From NCBI RefSeq assembly GCF_001263355.1, contig NZ_LGYO01000022.1:94283-158282 (forward strand): DNA of 64,000 nt, written 5' to 3'. The notes under the pieces were generated by a model. It worked only from the letters and a program-made list of their open reading frames with translations. It did no database searches and had not been told where the DNA came from. This DNA comes from Acetobacterium bakii (GTDB taxonomy: Bacteria > Bacillota > Clostridia > Eubacteriales > Eubacteriaceae). The position numbers and the translations under genes are program-made. Shown one piece after another: positions 53,721 through 62,787 of this stretch; positions within the stretch are counted from its first letter, which is position 1, and each line of letters begins with the position of its first letter.

Positions 53721-53857
53721 AATTATAAGCATTCCTTTCGTTTCACTCGAGGCCCAAAACGATATGAACCGTCTTGTATTCAAGCATTATTCTTTTATTT
53801 TATAGCCATAGGGATAATCGTTAATTGCAAATCACGTGAAGGAGAGTAGACTGCTAA

Positions 53858-54670
53858 TTATTTGGAAACTTTCCAGATAAGTTCACCTCTTATTTGGTTC
53901 ATTATTTCCGTAATGAAGCCATCTTTTTCTTCCTGGTCTAAAAACGCATATAAAGTTTTAATTTTTTCAGGTGATTCACTGATGTCCAATTCCAGGGGAT
54001 AGATTTCCCGGGCTTTTTCCAGAGGCAGTAAACGTTCATAGTTTCCCATTTCATAGGACAGCTCAGCGAAATAACCTTTTGTCCATAGGATATTGAAAAT
54101 ATAATTGATGATATTATATTGGGGTTTAAAAACTTGATCGGTGACACGGTAAAGTTTTTCTTTGAATGCACCCGAACGTTTAACGAAAGAAGATAAATAG
54201 CAGGAGCCTTTGGAAGCACTTAACATTTTATCTAAATCAGCCGGGCCGTTAATGGCAGGTGACATACTGGCAATGACTAAATCAAAGGGTTCTTCTAGAT
54301 CGAAGCTTTCCCAATCCGAAAGAACGAAGCGGATGTTATCCACACCGGCAATTCTGGCATTATCTTTGGCAAAGTCTAACATTTTTTCTGAAAAATCCAT
54401 GGCTACCACTTCTTTAACCACCTTAGCAAGGGCAATGGCTAATTGTCCGGTACCGCATCCAATATCCAGAGCCCTGGATTTGCTATCGATGAGGCCCTTT
54501 TCTAAAAAATAGGCAACTTTTTTTTCTCGATTCGAAACAGAGTGATTTTTTGAAACAGATTGATTGAATTCTTCAGCCCGGAGATTCCAAAAATCAGCAT
54601 TCCGATCATTAAAGGGATGATCATTTAACCACAGGCTCTCAAAATAATCGGTGTTTAAAGTATTTTTCAT
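53858..54670 (-). CDS. SAM-dependent class I methyltransferase
   Basis: 270 residues. Motif I 'ALDIGCGTGQLAIALAK', motif II 'VVAMDFSEKMLDFAKDNAR', 'FVLSDWESFDL' and 'FDLVIASMSPAIN' form the Rossmann SAM-binding core. AAAGGAGAG precedes the ATG. Substrate unknown; monocistronic. Confidence 0.88.
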   Translation of the reverse strand: MKNTLNTDYFESLWLNDHPFNDRNADFWNLRAEEFNQSVSKNHSVSNREKKVAYFLEKGLIDSKSRALDIGCGTGQLAIALAKVVKEVVAMDFSEKMLDFAKDNARIAGVDNIRFVLSDWESFDLEEPFDLVIASMSPAINGPADLDKMLSASKGSCYLSSFVKRSGAFKEKLYRVTDQVFKPQYNIINYIFNILWTKGYFAELSYEMGNYERLLPLEKAREIYPLELDISESPEKIKTLYAFLDQEEKDGFITEIMNQIRGELIWKVSK

Positions 54671-54907
54671 GTTTTCTCTCCTTTTTAATAATACAAAAAT
54701 TTATTGTAATATCGCTTAGTCTAAATTTTGCAACTTTGTCATTAATTACCCAATTATCATTAAGTTATAATAAGTATTTCGAATTATTTATAATAATCAC
54801 AGCTATAACATACCGCCAATCCACAAAAAAGGGCATATGCATGATAAACACTAATAATTTGGGTATACCTCTAATATGAAAAATAAAATTTAAGGGAGGA
54901 TTTAATT

Positions 54908-55021
54908 ATGGCAGATCCAAAAGGTAGAATTGATGAAGCTAAAGATAAAACCCTAGGTGGAATCAAGGAAGTAGCTGGGAAGGTTACCGGCACCGAATGG
55001 ATTAATGGCTGTTGGCAATAA
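54908..55021 (+). CDS. CsbD-like small stress protein, truncated
   Basis: 37 residues after a GGGAGG site: 'GRIDEAKDKTLGGIKEVAGK' 'VTGTE' is the CsbD core, but then the frame ends with 'WINGCWQ' where CsbD proteins normally go on for ~25 more residues (LEAEGKADQ..). Either a short natural variant or a frameshifted gene. Sits 41 bp before the MscS-like gene, possibly co-transcribed. Confidence 0.6.
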   Translation: MADPKGRIDEAKDKTLGGIKEVAGKVTGTEWINGCWQ

Positions 55022-55061
55022 TGGGGTTTTAGGTATTCACAATTATTGAAAGGAAGAAAAA

Positions 55062-56345
55062 ATGGATCAAATTCAAAATACTACGAATAGTTTATGGAAT
55101 TCCTTTAATGCGGCTTTACCAGGTGTAATAGGTGCTATTGTATTATTAATTATAGCGATACTAGTTGCGTTGCTGGTAAAATTTTTAGTGAACAAGGGCT
55201 TACACGCAATCAAATTTAACGTAACACTTGTAAAATGGAAGGTAGCGGCCACGGCCGAGGATGGCACCCGACTAATCAATTCTATCGCCAAAATATTGTT
55301 TTACTTAGTGCTGTTGTCCTTTGTTCCAGCTATTTTAGTACGCCTTGGGCTGGGTCAAATTGCTGATCCAATCATCAACATGTACAATAGCTTTTTAGCT
55401 TTCTTGCCAAATTTGTTTGCGGCTATTGTCATCCTGGTTATCGGCTATTTTGTGGCAAAATTTGTTAGAGAATTAGTCCAAGCCGTCCTGGAAGCAATTA
55501 ACATTGATCGCTTTGTAAACAAATACACGGTCGATGCAGATACCACGCCGCAAGAGCTGAGAAAACAAAAGAACACGTTGGCAAAAGTACTTGCTAACAC
55601 AGTTTTTGTGATTATATTGATTCCAATAGTCACAATAGCTTTGGAAACATTAAGAATCTCTACTCTTTCCACGCCAATCGTAAATGTGTTAAATCAGATC
55701 CTGGCGGCGCTACCCTTTATCATCGTCGCAGTAATTATATTAGTTGTCGGTGGATACATTGCAAAAATCGTCGGCAATTTAGTAGAAGGATTATTGGAAA
55801 ATTCTGGCGTCAATAAATATTCGAAGTACCTAAATATGTCGGGGACAGCAAGTATTACAATATCTGAAATAGTGGGAACGATAGTCAAGGTTGTATTGAT
55901 GACATTCTTTATCGTAGAAGCAATCAATACATTGCAGCTGCAAGTTTTAAACACCATCGGTATCGCCATTATCGCCTATCTGCCATCGGTTCTTATCGCC
56001 ATCATTATTCTTGGCTTTGGAGTTTTTGGTGGAAATGCGCTTTCAACATTTATTAAAAAGACAACAGGGAGTGCTTTAACCGGTGAATTAGTGAAGTATA
56101 TTATTTATATTTTGGCTATTTTTATGACATTGGACCAATTGAAGTTTGCCTCAACAATTGTAACGACCACCTTCTTGTTTATTATAGGTGGTTTATCAAT
56201 TGCTTTTGCGTTAGCATTTGGTCTCGGCGGAAGAGAATTTGCCAAATATCATTTAGGTAAATTCTCTAAAAAGATTGATAAGGAAACCGCAAAAACCGGT
56301 ACTGAAAACCCACCTGATGATACTACAAAGTTTAAAATTCCATGA
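55062..56345 (+). CDS. MscS-like conserved TM-helix repeat protein
   Basis: 427 residues with several copies of the 'conserved TM helix' unit ('LPNLFAAIVILVIGYFVAK', 'LPFIIVAVIILVVGGYIAK', 'LPSVLIAIIILGFGVFGGN') and a C-terminal 'LAFGLGGREFAKYHLGKF' pore-helix-like end, as in MscS relatives of unknown gating. Membrane channel or osmotic-stress protein by family. Ends in a charged tail; terminator at 56461. Confidence 0.82.
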   Translation: MDQIQNTTNSLWNSFNAALPGVIGAIVLLIIAILVALLVKFLVNKGLHAIKFNVTLVKWKVAATAEDGTRLINSIAKILFYLVLLSFVPAILVRLGLGQIADPIINMYNSFLAFLPNLFAAIVILVIGYFVAKFVRELVQAVLEAINIDRFVNKYTVDADTTPQELRKQKNTLAKVLANTVFVIILIPIVTIALETLRISTLSTPIVNVLNQILAALPFIIVAVIILVVGGYIAKIVGNLVEGLLENSGVNKYSKYLNMSGTASITISEIVGTIVKVVLMTFFIVEAINTLQLQVLNTIGIAIIAYLPSVLIAIIILGFGVFGGNALSTFIKKTTGSALTGELVKYIIYILAIFMTLDQLKFASTIVTTTFLFIIGGLSIAFALAFGLGGREFAKYHLGKFSKKIDKETAKTGTENPPDDTTKFKIP

Positions 56346-56460
56346 AAATTTCCAAAAACAAGTTGTAAGTAGTCAAACAATTACCAATATTGAAACACTC
56401 TTGATCAGGTATCGCGTTATCAAAAGCATACCAAGACGGAGATATTCTTTTGAAATGGTC

Positions 56461-56493
56461 AGAAAAGCCAGCATTATTGCTGGCTTTTCTTTG
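56461..56493 (+). terminator. rho-independent terminator
   Basis: AGAAAAGCCAGCA / TGCTGGCTTTTCT 13-bp stem with a 4-base loop and TTT tail. Confidence 0.88.
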
Positions 56494-56516
56494 TGGTGCG
56501 CCCGGCATAAGCTGAT

Positions 56517-56699
56517 TTAGGCTTCCACTCGGCGCTGCTTGATCAGCATCAGCCAGGTAATCATCGCAAAACTGAGGTTGTCGAGAATCATCTGGAAATT
56601 CATGTTGGTTGATCGCATCGGTGAGCAGACTCCGAGAATCAGAATGGCAAACAGCGATTTAATTGATTTATGAGTTTGTTTAACGTTAACGGAGGTCAC
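56517..56699 (-). pseudogene. C-terminal fragment of a membrane protein (tentative)
   Basis: A minus-strand frame of ~60 codons with two hydrophobic segments ('SIKSLFAILILGVC', 'LSFAMITWLMLIKQRR') and higher GC than its surroundings. No convincing start; it looks like the tail of a lost gene. Confidence 0.35.
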
Positions 56700-56782
56700 T
56701 TTGTAAGTGTTCGGTCTCCTGATTGGTTATGACAAATGTCATTAATTATGTTAAAGTATGGATAATATGCTGATGAAGGTCG

Positions 56783-56873
56783 GGTAATGAGATAATAAAA
56801 ATCTGTAAGATCAAAGGTCGAGCAGACAACTAGGAATGGTTAACCGACCTCAGCTTTGGCGTGCTGCGACGAA
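56783..56873 (+). pseudogene. second REP-transposase C-terminal relic
   Basis: GTAATGAGATAATAAAAATC..., GGAATGGTTAACC and GCTTTGGCGTGCTGCGACGA align with 46618-46706 with scattered differences. A tandem AGAGCACAAAA (three copies, about 56887-56921) follows. The surrounding 56500-57400 region has no intact gene apart from a possible 42-codon ORF. Confidence 0.55.
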
Positions 56874-57017
56874 ATTAGAACGAAAAAAGAGCACAAAAAG
56901 AGCACAAAAAGAGCACAAAAGAACTGTCCCCTTTGGACTCGGCTTATCTAAAGCGAGGTATTTATATAAGTATCGAATGGATGTCAGTGGCGAAAATTTA
57001 ATGGAGGAGAAAAATTG

Positions 57018-57146
57018 ATGAGAAACAAAATGGTGAAACAGGTAACGAAAAAACACTTTGATGAGAGTGCGAAACATGGATTTAAAGTATCAAACTGGAA
57101 AGAAATTAAGTACCGGGCTTTTGTTATTAATGCATCTGCCGTATAA
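57018..57146 (+). CDS. possible 42-residue protein
   Basis: ATG five bases after GGAGGAGAA; product basic ('MRNKMVKQVTKKHFDESAKH'...'WKEIKYRAFVINASAV'). A good ribosome site but no recognised family; may be a truncated gene. Confidence 0.35.
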   Translation: MRNKMVKQVTKKHFDESAKHGFKVSNWKEIKYRAFVINASAV

Positions 57147-57201
57147 AATGGGTTGCACTAGGGTGAAATGCTTGGTATGATATGCAACAAGGGTTTATTA
57201 C

Positions 57202-57230
57202 AAACCTGTTACTATGTAGCAGGTTTTTTG
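57202..57230 (+). terminator. terminator, third copy of the tRNA-Ser type
   Basis: AAACCTGTTACTATGTAGCA GGTTTTTTG: same hairpin as at 31058-31089 and in the right island repeat. Confidence 0.75.
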
Positions 57231-57405
57231 TTTGGATAAAAAATTTATATGAGTTTAATAAATAAGTGATGGTAAGTGAAAATACTGAAAAGATAAGGGC
57301 TAGAACACTTATTAATAGTGCTATGAAAAAGGTATCTTATTTAGAATGGGTTTTCAATGAATTTTGGTTGACGGTGTAAAAATTGAGATAGGGGTTGAAT
57401 TACTG

Positions 57406-58791
57406 ATGGCAAATAATGATGCTGCAATGAATAATCAAATCTTCATCGAGAATGAGGATAAGGCGAATCAATATGCGGCTAAATGTTTAATCATTATTGC
57501 AGCAATTGTTGGAATCGTATGGATTTTAAATTCCATCAATTTTTTCATCATTTCAAAAATATTGATGAACATAGCCATGCCGATCAGTATTGTTTTGTTT
57601 CTGTTACCGTCGTTGTTGATTAAAGCGATTGGTGGCCAAAAGTGGTATCTGAAATACCTCATTATGGCATGTACCATCCTGGGCATAACTATCCTTTCGA
57701 CGATGATGACTTTGCATACGGTGCTTGCCTGGATCTGTCCCATATTGATTTCCTGCCACTATTATTCGAAAAAATTTACCGGATGGACTTTGGCCGGGAG
57801 TGTTGTTTTTATGACCATTGCTATTTTTACCGGACTGTATATTGGTTTGTGGGACTCGAATATGATGCTGGTAATGGATGGTGTCCAAGAACGGGTTATT
57901 ACCGGGAGTATTTTGACCAGAACACTGAAGTTCTATTATTTGCCCCGGGTATTTACCTTAGTGGCACTATCGCCAATTTGTTTTACTTTGGTTAACCGTA
58001 CTCGGGAGCTTTTGAATAAACAGAAAAAGGATAGTGAAGAAAAACAACGGATTTCAGCGGAACTTAACGTGGCTACGGAGATCCAAATATCCATGCTGCC
58101 AAGCATCTTTCCGGCCTTCACGGACATCGCCGAAATCGATATTTTTGCAACCATGCAACCGGCTAAAGAAGTTGGCGGTGATTTTTATGACTTCTTTTCC
58201 ATTGATAATGATCATTTGGCAGTGGTTATTGCGGATGTGTCGGGCAAAGGTGTTCCTGCGGCGTTATTTATGGTGGTTGCTAAAACGTTGATTAAAAATC
58301 ATACCCAGGCTGGTCTTACCCCGGTCGAAGTGTTTACTTTAGTGAATACCCAGCTTTGTGAAAATAATGACGTCGGCATGTTTGTTACAGCCTGGATGGG
58401 TGTGTTGGAAATTTCGACGCGTAATTTTATTTGTGTCAATGCCGGGCATAATCCGCCGTTGCTGAAAAAAGCAGCGGGCTGTTTTGAATATTTAAAATTG
58501 GCAAGCGGTTTTGTGCTGGGGGGAATGGAAGATATTAAGTATCAGCAGGTAGAAATGCAACTGACAAATGGGGATGAATTGTATCTCTATACCGATGGTG
58601 TGACCGAGGCGACGAATACCAATAATGGATTGTATGGCGAGGAAAGATTGTTATCGGTGCTTAATAGCAATACCAAATTAAATCCGAATGAGCTGCTGTC
58701 GACTATAAAAAAAGACATTGACAGCTTCGTTAATGGCGCGCCTCAGTTTGATGATATTACAATGGTTGCTTTTAAAATCAATGAAGCGTAG
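57406..58791 (+). CDS. membrane-anchored SpoIIE/RsbU-type PP2C phosphatase
   Basis: 461 residues from ATG at 57406. About six N-terminal membrane helices (residues ~20-210), a short linker ('TRELLNKQKKDSEEKQRISA') and a C-terminal SpoIIE domain: 'ATEIQISMLPSIFP', 'KEVGGDFYDFF', 'VIADVSGKGVPAALFM', 'LYTDGVTEATN' with metal-binding Asp residues. Dephosphorylates a serine phosphoprotein, typically an anti-sigma antagonist. No such partner gene is adjacent. Confidence 0.88.
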   Translation: MANNDAAMNNQIFIENEDKANQYAAKCLIIIAAIVGIVWILNSINFFIISKILMNIAMPISIVLFLLPSLLIKAIGGQKWYLKYLIMACTILGITILSTMMTLHTVLAWICPILISCHYYSKKFTGWTLAGSVVFMTIAIFTGLYIGLWDSNMMLVMDGVQERVITGSILTRTLKFYYLPRVFTLVALSPICFTLVNRTRELLNKQKKDSEEKQRISAELNVATEIQISMLPSIFPAFTDIAEIDIFATMQPAKEVGGDFYDFFSIDNDHLAVVIADVSGKGVPAALFMVVAKTLIKNHTQAGLTPVEVFTLVNTQLCENNDVGMFVTAWMGVLEISTRNFICVNAGHNPPLLKKAAGCFEYLKLASGFVLGGMEDIKYQQVEMQLTNGDELYLYTDGVTEATNTNNGLYGEERLLSVLNSNTKLNPNELLSTIKKDIDSFVNGAPQFDDITMVAFKINEA

Positions 58792-58969
58792 CAATCGTAT
58801 AAAGAAAAACCAAACAGTGAAAAATCTGTTGTAAGACCGTATCCGGTGGAATATGGTTTTAAAGATGGCCTTCTCGGCCACCAATAATTTTAGGTAATGG
58901 ATGCAAGATAGAAACTGATAAGAGCGCCGGTCTTTTGGTTATTCAGGAAAATTTATAAGAGGTAAGTAA

Positions 58970-59500
58970 ATGACAAGAGAAAATATTGAAAAGAAAATTA
59001 TGGAATATCCGATATTTGAATACGCATTTTTTGATCCGTCTGAACTTAATTTTCATCCAGCAGTGCGAAGTATCTGTAAAAGTGAATGTCCACAATACGG
59101 GAAATCATGGTCCTGTCCGCCTGGGGTTGGAACACTGGAAGAGTGTAAAACCCGCTGCACTGCTTACGATCATGCCTTTATTTTCAGTACCATATCGGAA
59201 GTCACAGACATTCTTAATATGGACGAAATGCTTTTAACCAGAGGCGAACATATTGAGATCGTAAACCAGATTAAGGAGAATGTTTTTAGTGGAAATAAAG
59301 ACATTCTGATCCTCACCGCAGAATCCTGTGCCATATGCGATACCTGCACATATCCAGCTGCGGCCTGCCGCCATTTGGATAAAATGTATCCCTGTGTTGA
59401 AAGCCATACAATAAGCGTAACAGACATATGTGAAAAACAGAACATGTCATTTCTAAATGGCAATAATGTGATTACCTGGTTTGGTATGATCTTTTTTTAG
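58970..59500 (+). CDS. DUF2284 metal-binding protein
   Basis: 176 residues with many Cys: 'CKSECPQYGKSWSCPPGVG' and 'CAICDTCTYPAAACRH', the DUF2284 signature seen in methanogens and acetogens, probably holding an Fe-S cluster or metal. AAGAGGTAAG precedes the ATG. A C_GCAxxG_C_C gene follows 90 bp downstream. Confidence 0.85.
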   Translation: MTRENIEKKIMEYPIFEYAFFDPSELNFHPAVRSICKSECPQYGKSWSCPPGVGTLEECKTRCTAYDHAFIFSTISEVTDILNMDEMLLTRGEHIEIVNQIKENVFSGNKDILILTAESCAICDTCTYPAAACRHLDKMYPCVESHTISVTDICEKQNMSFLNGNNVITWFGMIFF

Positions 59501-59590
59501 GCAATTAATGCAATAACTAATGTTATTTATCGCAAAATGATTTACAATAAAAACAAAAGCTTGAAAAATAGTTTTGGAAAGAGCTGTAAA

Positions 59591-60115
59591 ATGAATAAGG
59601 AAAATGATAAAAGTCAATTAGTGAACGACTATGCCGTCGAAAATTTCAAGAATGGTTTAAATTGTGCGGAAAGCGTATATGATGCCTTGATACGTGCCGG
59701 CGTTCTGGATGTTCCAAAGGAAACAGTGGCTATGTGTACAGGTTTCGGCGGTGGCATCGGAATGTACGGAGATACCTGTGGGGCATTGTCAGCTGCGGTT
59801 ATGGCAAACAGTGCCATTTATGGCCGCAAGGATCCCTGGAGTATTGATCTCGACGTTCGTGGTAAGGAAATCGCTCAAAAATATTACCGTCGTTACAATA
59901 ACTTGATCAGCGAGTTCAAAGAAGCAAATGGTTGCACAACCTGTCGTGATGTCGGGGCGCCGTATGAGGATTGGAGCGGAAAAGATAGACGTGTACATTG
60001 CATGAAATTGATAGGTGCAACAGCTAAATTAGCTTATAAGTATTTGCAAATCCCTCAGACAGAAGCCTTTGAAATGCCCTATGGTGAAAACATGGGTGAG
60101 AACAAGAAAAAATAA
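59591..60115 (+). CDS. C_GCAxxG_C_C family protein
   Basis: 174 residues from ATG at 59591. 'GLNCAESVYDALI', 'CTGFGGGIGMYGDTCGALSA', 'NGCTTCRDV' and 'VHCMKLI' supply the spaced Cys of this redox/metal family of unknown reaction. Frequent in anaerobes. The open frame begins 18 codons earlier without a ribosome site. Confidence 0.85.
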   Translation: MNKENDKSQLVNDYAVENFKNGLNCAESVYDALIRAGVLDVPKETVAMCTGFGGGIGMYGDTCGALSAAVMANSAIYGRKDPWSIDLDVRGKEIAQKYYRRYNNLISEFKEANGCTTCRDVGAPYEDWSGKDRRVHCMKLIGATAKLAYKYLQIPQTEAFEMPYGENMGENKKK

Positions 60116-60270
60116 AGCTTAAAAAGCAACCTTGTTCTAAATTGAAAGTAAAGTTTAAAACAAGGTGAGGGAGAATAGACAGGGTGAGAAAGTCTATTTC
60201 GCGATACCTAGGATGATCGGATTTTTAGGAATGCAAAGATAATGCTTCAGCTATTGCAATTATTGTTGTT

Positions 60271-60300
60271 TTGACTTTACAAATGCAGGCTGGTTATGAT
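60271..60300 (+). promoter_or_regulatory. promoter of the second T-box leader
   Basis: TTGACT (60271-60276), 18 bp, TATGAT (60295-60300). Confidence 0.75.
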
Positions 60301-60306
60301 ATCATT

Positions 60307-60612
60307 TGATAAATTAGTACTAACAAACCTTTGATTGAAAGTAGTAGCTATTTGAAAGATGCGCCAGTGAGTTGCAGAGAGTGTGAATGCAACAGTAATC
60401 GCAATAGTGAATGGATTCATGAGGGTGAAAAGAAAGGCTGAGGAAGCTGAGTAATGTTCAACGGGGGTTCCGTCCGTTATCACAGGAAAGCGTATGATAG
60501 TACGTTCAAAGTGGATGTGCATCAACTTTTTTTGAGGTTGAATTGCATCAATTTAGGTGGTACCGCAGAAATTTTAACTTCTGTCCTATTATAGGACAGG
60601 AGTTTTTTATTT
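60307..60612 (+). ncRNA. T-box riboswitch (candidate Trp specifier)
   Basis: T-box motif TTAGGTGGTACCGCAG at 60552-60567, then the terminator ACTTCTGTCCTATTATAGGA CAGGAGTTTTTT. In stem I, GTGAATGGATTCATGAG near 60400-60420 offers UGG as specifier; the downstream TrpXYZ-type transporter agrees with tryptophan. The leader starts about 7 bases after the promoter. Confidence 0.92.
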
Positions 60613-60647
60613 GCCTAAAAATCAAGGGAAGAGAAAGGAGAAGTTGG

Positions 60648-61751
60648 ATGACATACAGTGTTTATTTATCGAATTATACAGTTGGGGAATCAAGTTACGA
60701 CACCATCAATGATGTCTGCTCCCCATACGGGCAAAAAGTGGTGCTGATTATCGGCAGTCACGGTTACCATCAGGCCAGGAAATATTTGGATGAGGCGATT
60801 GAGAAAAGCAGTCTGAGGGTTGCAAAGACGCTTTATTATGGAGGCGAATGCACCTATGAAAATGCCGAAAAACTGAAAAAAGAAATAGCCGAAACCGATA
60901 CGGACATGATTTTCGCTATCGGTGGTGGCAGGGTTCTGGATACTGGGAAATTTGTCGCCGAACAAACCGGAAAGCCGGTTTTTTCATTCCCTACCATTGC
61001 GTCCAACTGTTCAGCCTGTACCAGTGTTTCGATTTTATATGGCACCGACGGCGGTTTTCTCAGACCGGAGTTTTTGAAAGAACCGCCCAAGCACGCATTT
61101 ATCCATACCAAAGTGCTGGTGGAGGCCCCGGTTAAATACCTCTGGGCCGGTTTGGGCGATACCTATGCCAAATATTATGAAGCATCTATTTCTTCCCGGG
61201 GCGAAGCTCTGAACCATGCCTTGACCATGGGCGTAAATATCAGCAGTCAATGTGCTGATGGGATCATCCGACACGGAGCCGGGGCATTACAGGCAAACCG
61301 GGAAAAAATCCTCAATGAGGATTTTGAACAGGCGATTCAGACCATTATTGTGACCACGGCCCTGGTATCCATTCTGGTTACCCTGGATCATTCCCCGGAC
61401 TACAACAGCGGTTTGGCCCACGCCATTTACTATACCCTTACTTCAATGCCGGACTTCGATGAAGAAAAACATCTCCATGGCGAAATTGTAGCCTATGGGA
61501 TACTGATTCTGCTGCTGGTGGATGGCCAACGGGAGGAATTCGAGCGAGTCTATGCCTTTAACTGTGCCACCAAACTGCCACATTCCCTAGAAGAGCTGGA
61601 TCTGGATGCCGAAACCATGGCACCCTATCTGGAATCCATCACTCAAATGGCGGATATTCGCCACAACCCCTATGTCATTACCCTGGATATGCTCAAAGCG
61701 GCATTTCAGGAATTGGAAACTATAAATAAAAATAAGGAGAAACAGAAATGA
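60648..61751 (+). CDS. iron-containing alcohol dehydrogenase-like (GldA-like)
   Basis: 367 residues from ATG at 60648 after AAAGGAG; the frame opens upstream inside the T-box and is not coding there. 'AIGGGRVLDTGKFVA' and 'FPTIASNCSACTSVS' are nucleotide-binding segments; Asp in 'GLGDTYAKYYE' and His in 'GLAHAIYYTL' and 'KHLHGEIVAYG' form the metal site, as in glycerol dehydrogenase. Its stop overlaps the ATG of trpX, so it is coupled to the tryptophan transporter genes. Role in tryptophan metabolism is unknown. Confidence 0.85.
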   Translation: MTYSVYLSNYTVGESSYDTINDVCSPYGQKVVLIIGSHGYHQARKYLDEAIEKSSLRVAKTLYYGGECTYENAEKLKKEIAETDTDMIFAIGGGRVLDTGKFVAEQTGKPVFSFPTIASNCSACTSVSILYGTDGGFLRPEFLKEPPKHAFIHTKVLVEAPVKYLWAGLGDTYAKYYEASISSRGEALNHALTMGVNISSQCADGIIRHGAGALQANREKILNEDFEQAIQTIIVTTALVSILVTLDHSPDYNSGLAHAIYYTLTSMPDFDEEKHLHGEIVAYGILILLLVDGQREEFERVYAFNCATKLPHSLEELDLDAETMAPYLESITQMADIRHNPYVITLDMLKAAFQELETINKNKEKQK

Positions 61752-62743
61752 AAAAGAATTTATTCAAAAGAATTACAGCGGTTGTGTTAACCCTGGCAAT
61801 GACGGTGTCATTGGCCGCCTGTGCATCATCGGGAACCAGTGGGGACACCGAAGGAAAGAAATTAAAGGTCGGTGTGATTCAAATGATCGAGAATGGCGCG
61901 TTTGATGCCATGAGAGATGGCTTTATCCAGCAGCTTAGGGATCAGGGCTATTCCGAGGATGAAATGGAAATTGTGGTCAAAAATGGCCAGGGAGATGCCT
62001 CGACAATGAATACCATTGCCCAGGAAATGGCTGACGGCAGCTATGATTTAGTGGCAACGGTAGCCACCCCAGCATCTCAGGCATTTGTGAACATGAAGTC
62101 GGAAACACCTCAGGTTTTCATCGCCGTATCTGATCCGGTTAAGGCCGGTATCCTGACCACCATGGAAAAACCTGATCACAACGCCACCGGAACATCCAAC
62201 CCCATTCCGGTGGAAAAGATTATTGATCTTTCCAAAACCATGACACCGGGCATCAAAACCTTTGGTATTATCTACAACACCAGCGAGGTCAATTCAGTGA
62301 GTACCGTTAATAAAGCAAAAGAATACATGACCGCCCAGGGCTATGAAATTAAAGAAGCCGTGGTGACCAATTCTTCTGAAGTAAAACAGGCAGTTGAAGG
62401 TTTACTGAGCGAAGTGGATGCCATCTTTGTTCCTAATGACAGTGTGATTCAGAATGCCATGCCGACGGTTGCCGAGGCGGCCAAAGCGGCTAAAAAGCCT
62501 GTCTACGGAAGCTCCGCAGTGATGGTAAACAGCGGCGCTCTGACCACCGTTGCCATTGGCGATGAAGCCATTGGGGCTGCTTCAGCAGACATGGCCATTG
62601 CAATCTTAAACGGGAAAAACCCAGCGGAAATTCCTGCCGTCGCGGTGGAAGCTACCGATACGGTGATCAATCAAACAACCGCCGATGCCATCGGGATTGT
62701 GATTCCAGCGGAAATCAGCAAAACAGCAACCACAGTAAAATAG
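61748..62743 (+). CDS. trpX: ABC transporter substrate-binding lipoprotein (TrpX-like)
   Basis: 331 residues. Lipoprotein signal with lipobox LAAC (Cys25). The mature part is the ABC_sub_bind/DUF534 fold ('GVIQMIENGAFDAMRDGF', 'ATPASQAFVNM', 'VSDPVKAGILTTM', 'PNDSVIQNAMPTVAEAA'). TrpX homologues bind tryptophan; a Trp T-box upstream supports that. AAGGAG lies before the start, which overlaps the dehydrogenase stop. Confidence 0.9.
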   Translation: MKKNLFKRITAVVLTLAMTVSLAACASSGTSGDTEGKKLKVGVIQMIENGAFDAMRDGFIQQLRDQGYSEDEMEIVVKNGQGDASTMNTIAQEMADGSYDLVATVATPASQAFVNMKSETPQVFIAVSDPVKAGILTTMEKPDHNATGTSNPIPVEKIIDLSKTMTPGIKTFGIIYNTSEVNSVSTVNKAKEYMTAQGYEIKEAVVTNSSEVKQAVEGLLSEVDAIFVPNDSVIQNAMPTVAEAAKAAKKPVYGSSAVMVNSGALTTVAIGDEAIGAASADMAIAILNGKNPAEIPAVAVEATDTVINQTTADAIGIVIPAEISKTATTVK

Positions 62744-62787
62744 TAAAACCGTCGGCCCCGGGAAACCTTTAAAGGAGAAATAAAATT

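Noticed and set aside
56836-57018. 60-codon ORF with basic product
   Set aside because: It begins in the transposase relic and runs through a tandem AGAGCACAAAA repeat; no ribosome site.
60543-60647. N-terminal extension of the GldA-like gene
   Set aside because: This part lies in the T-box terminator; the ATG at 60648 has an AAAGGAG site.
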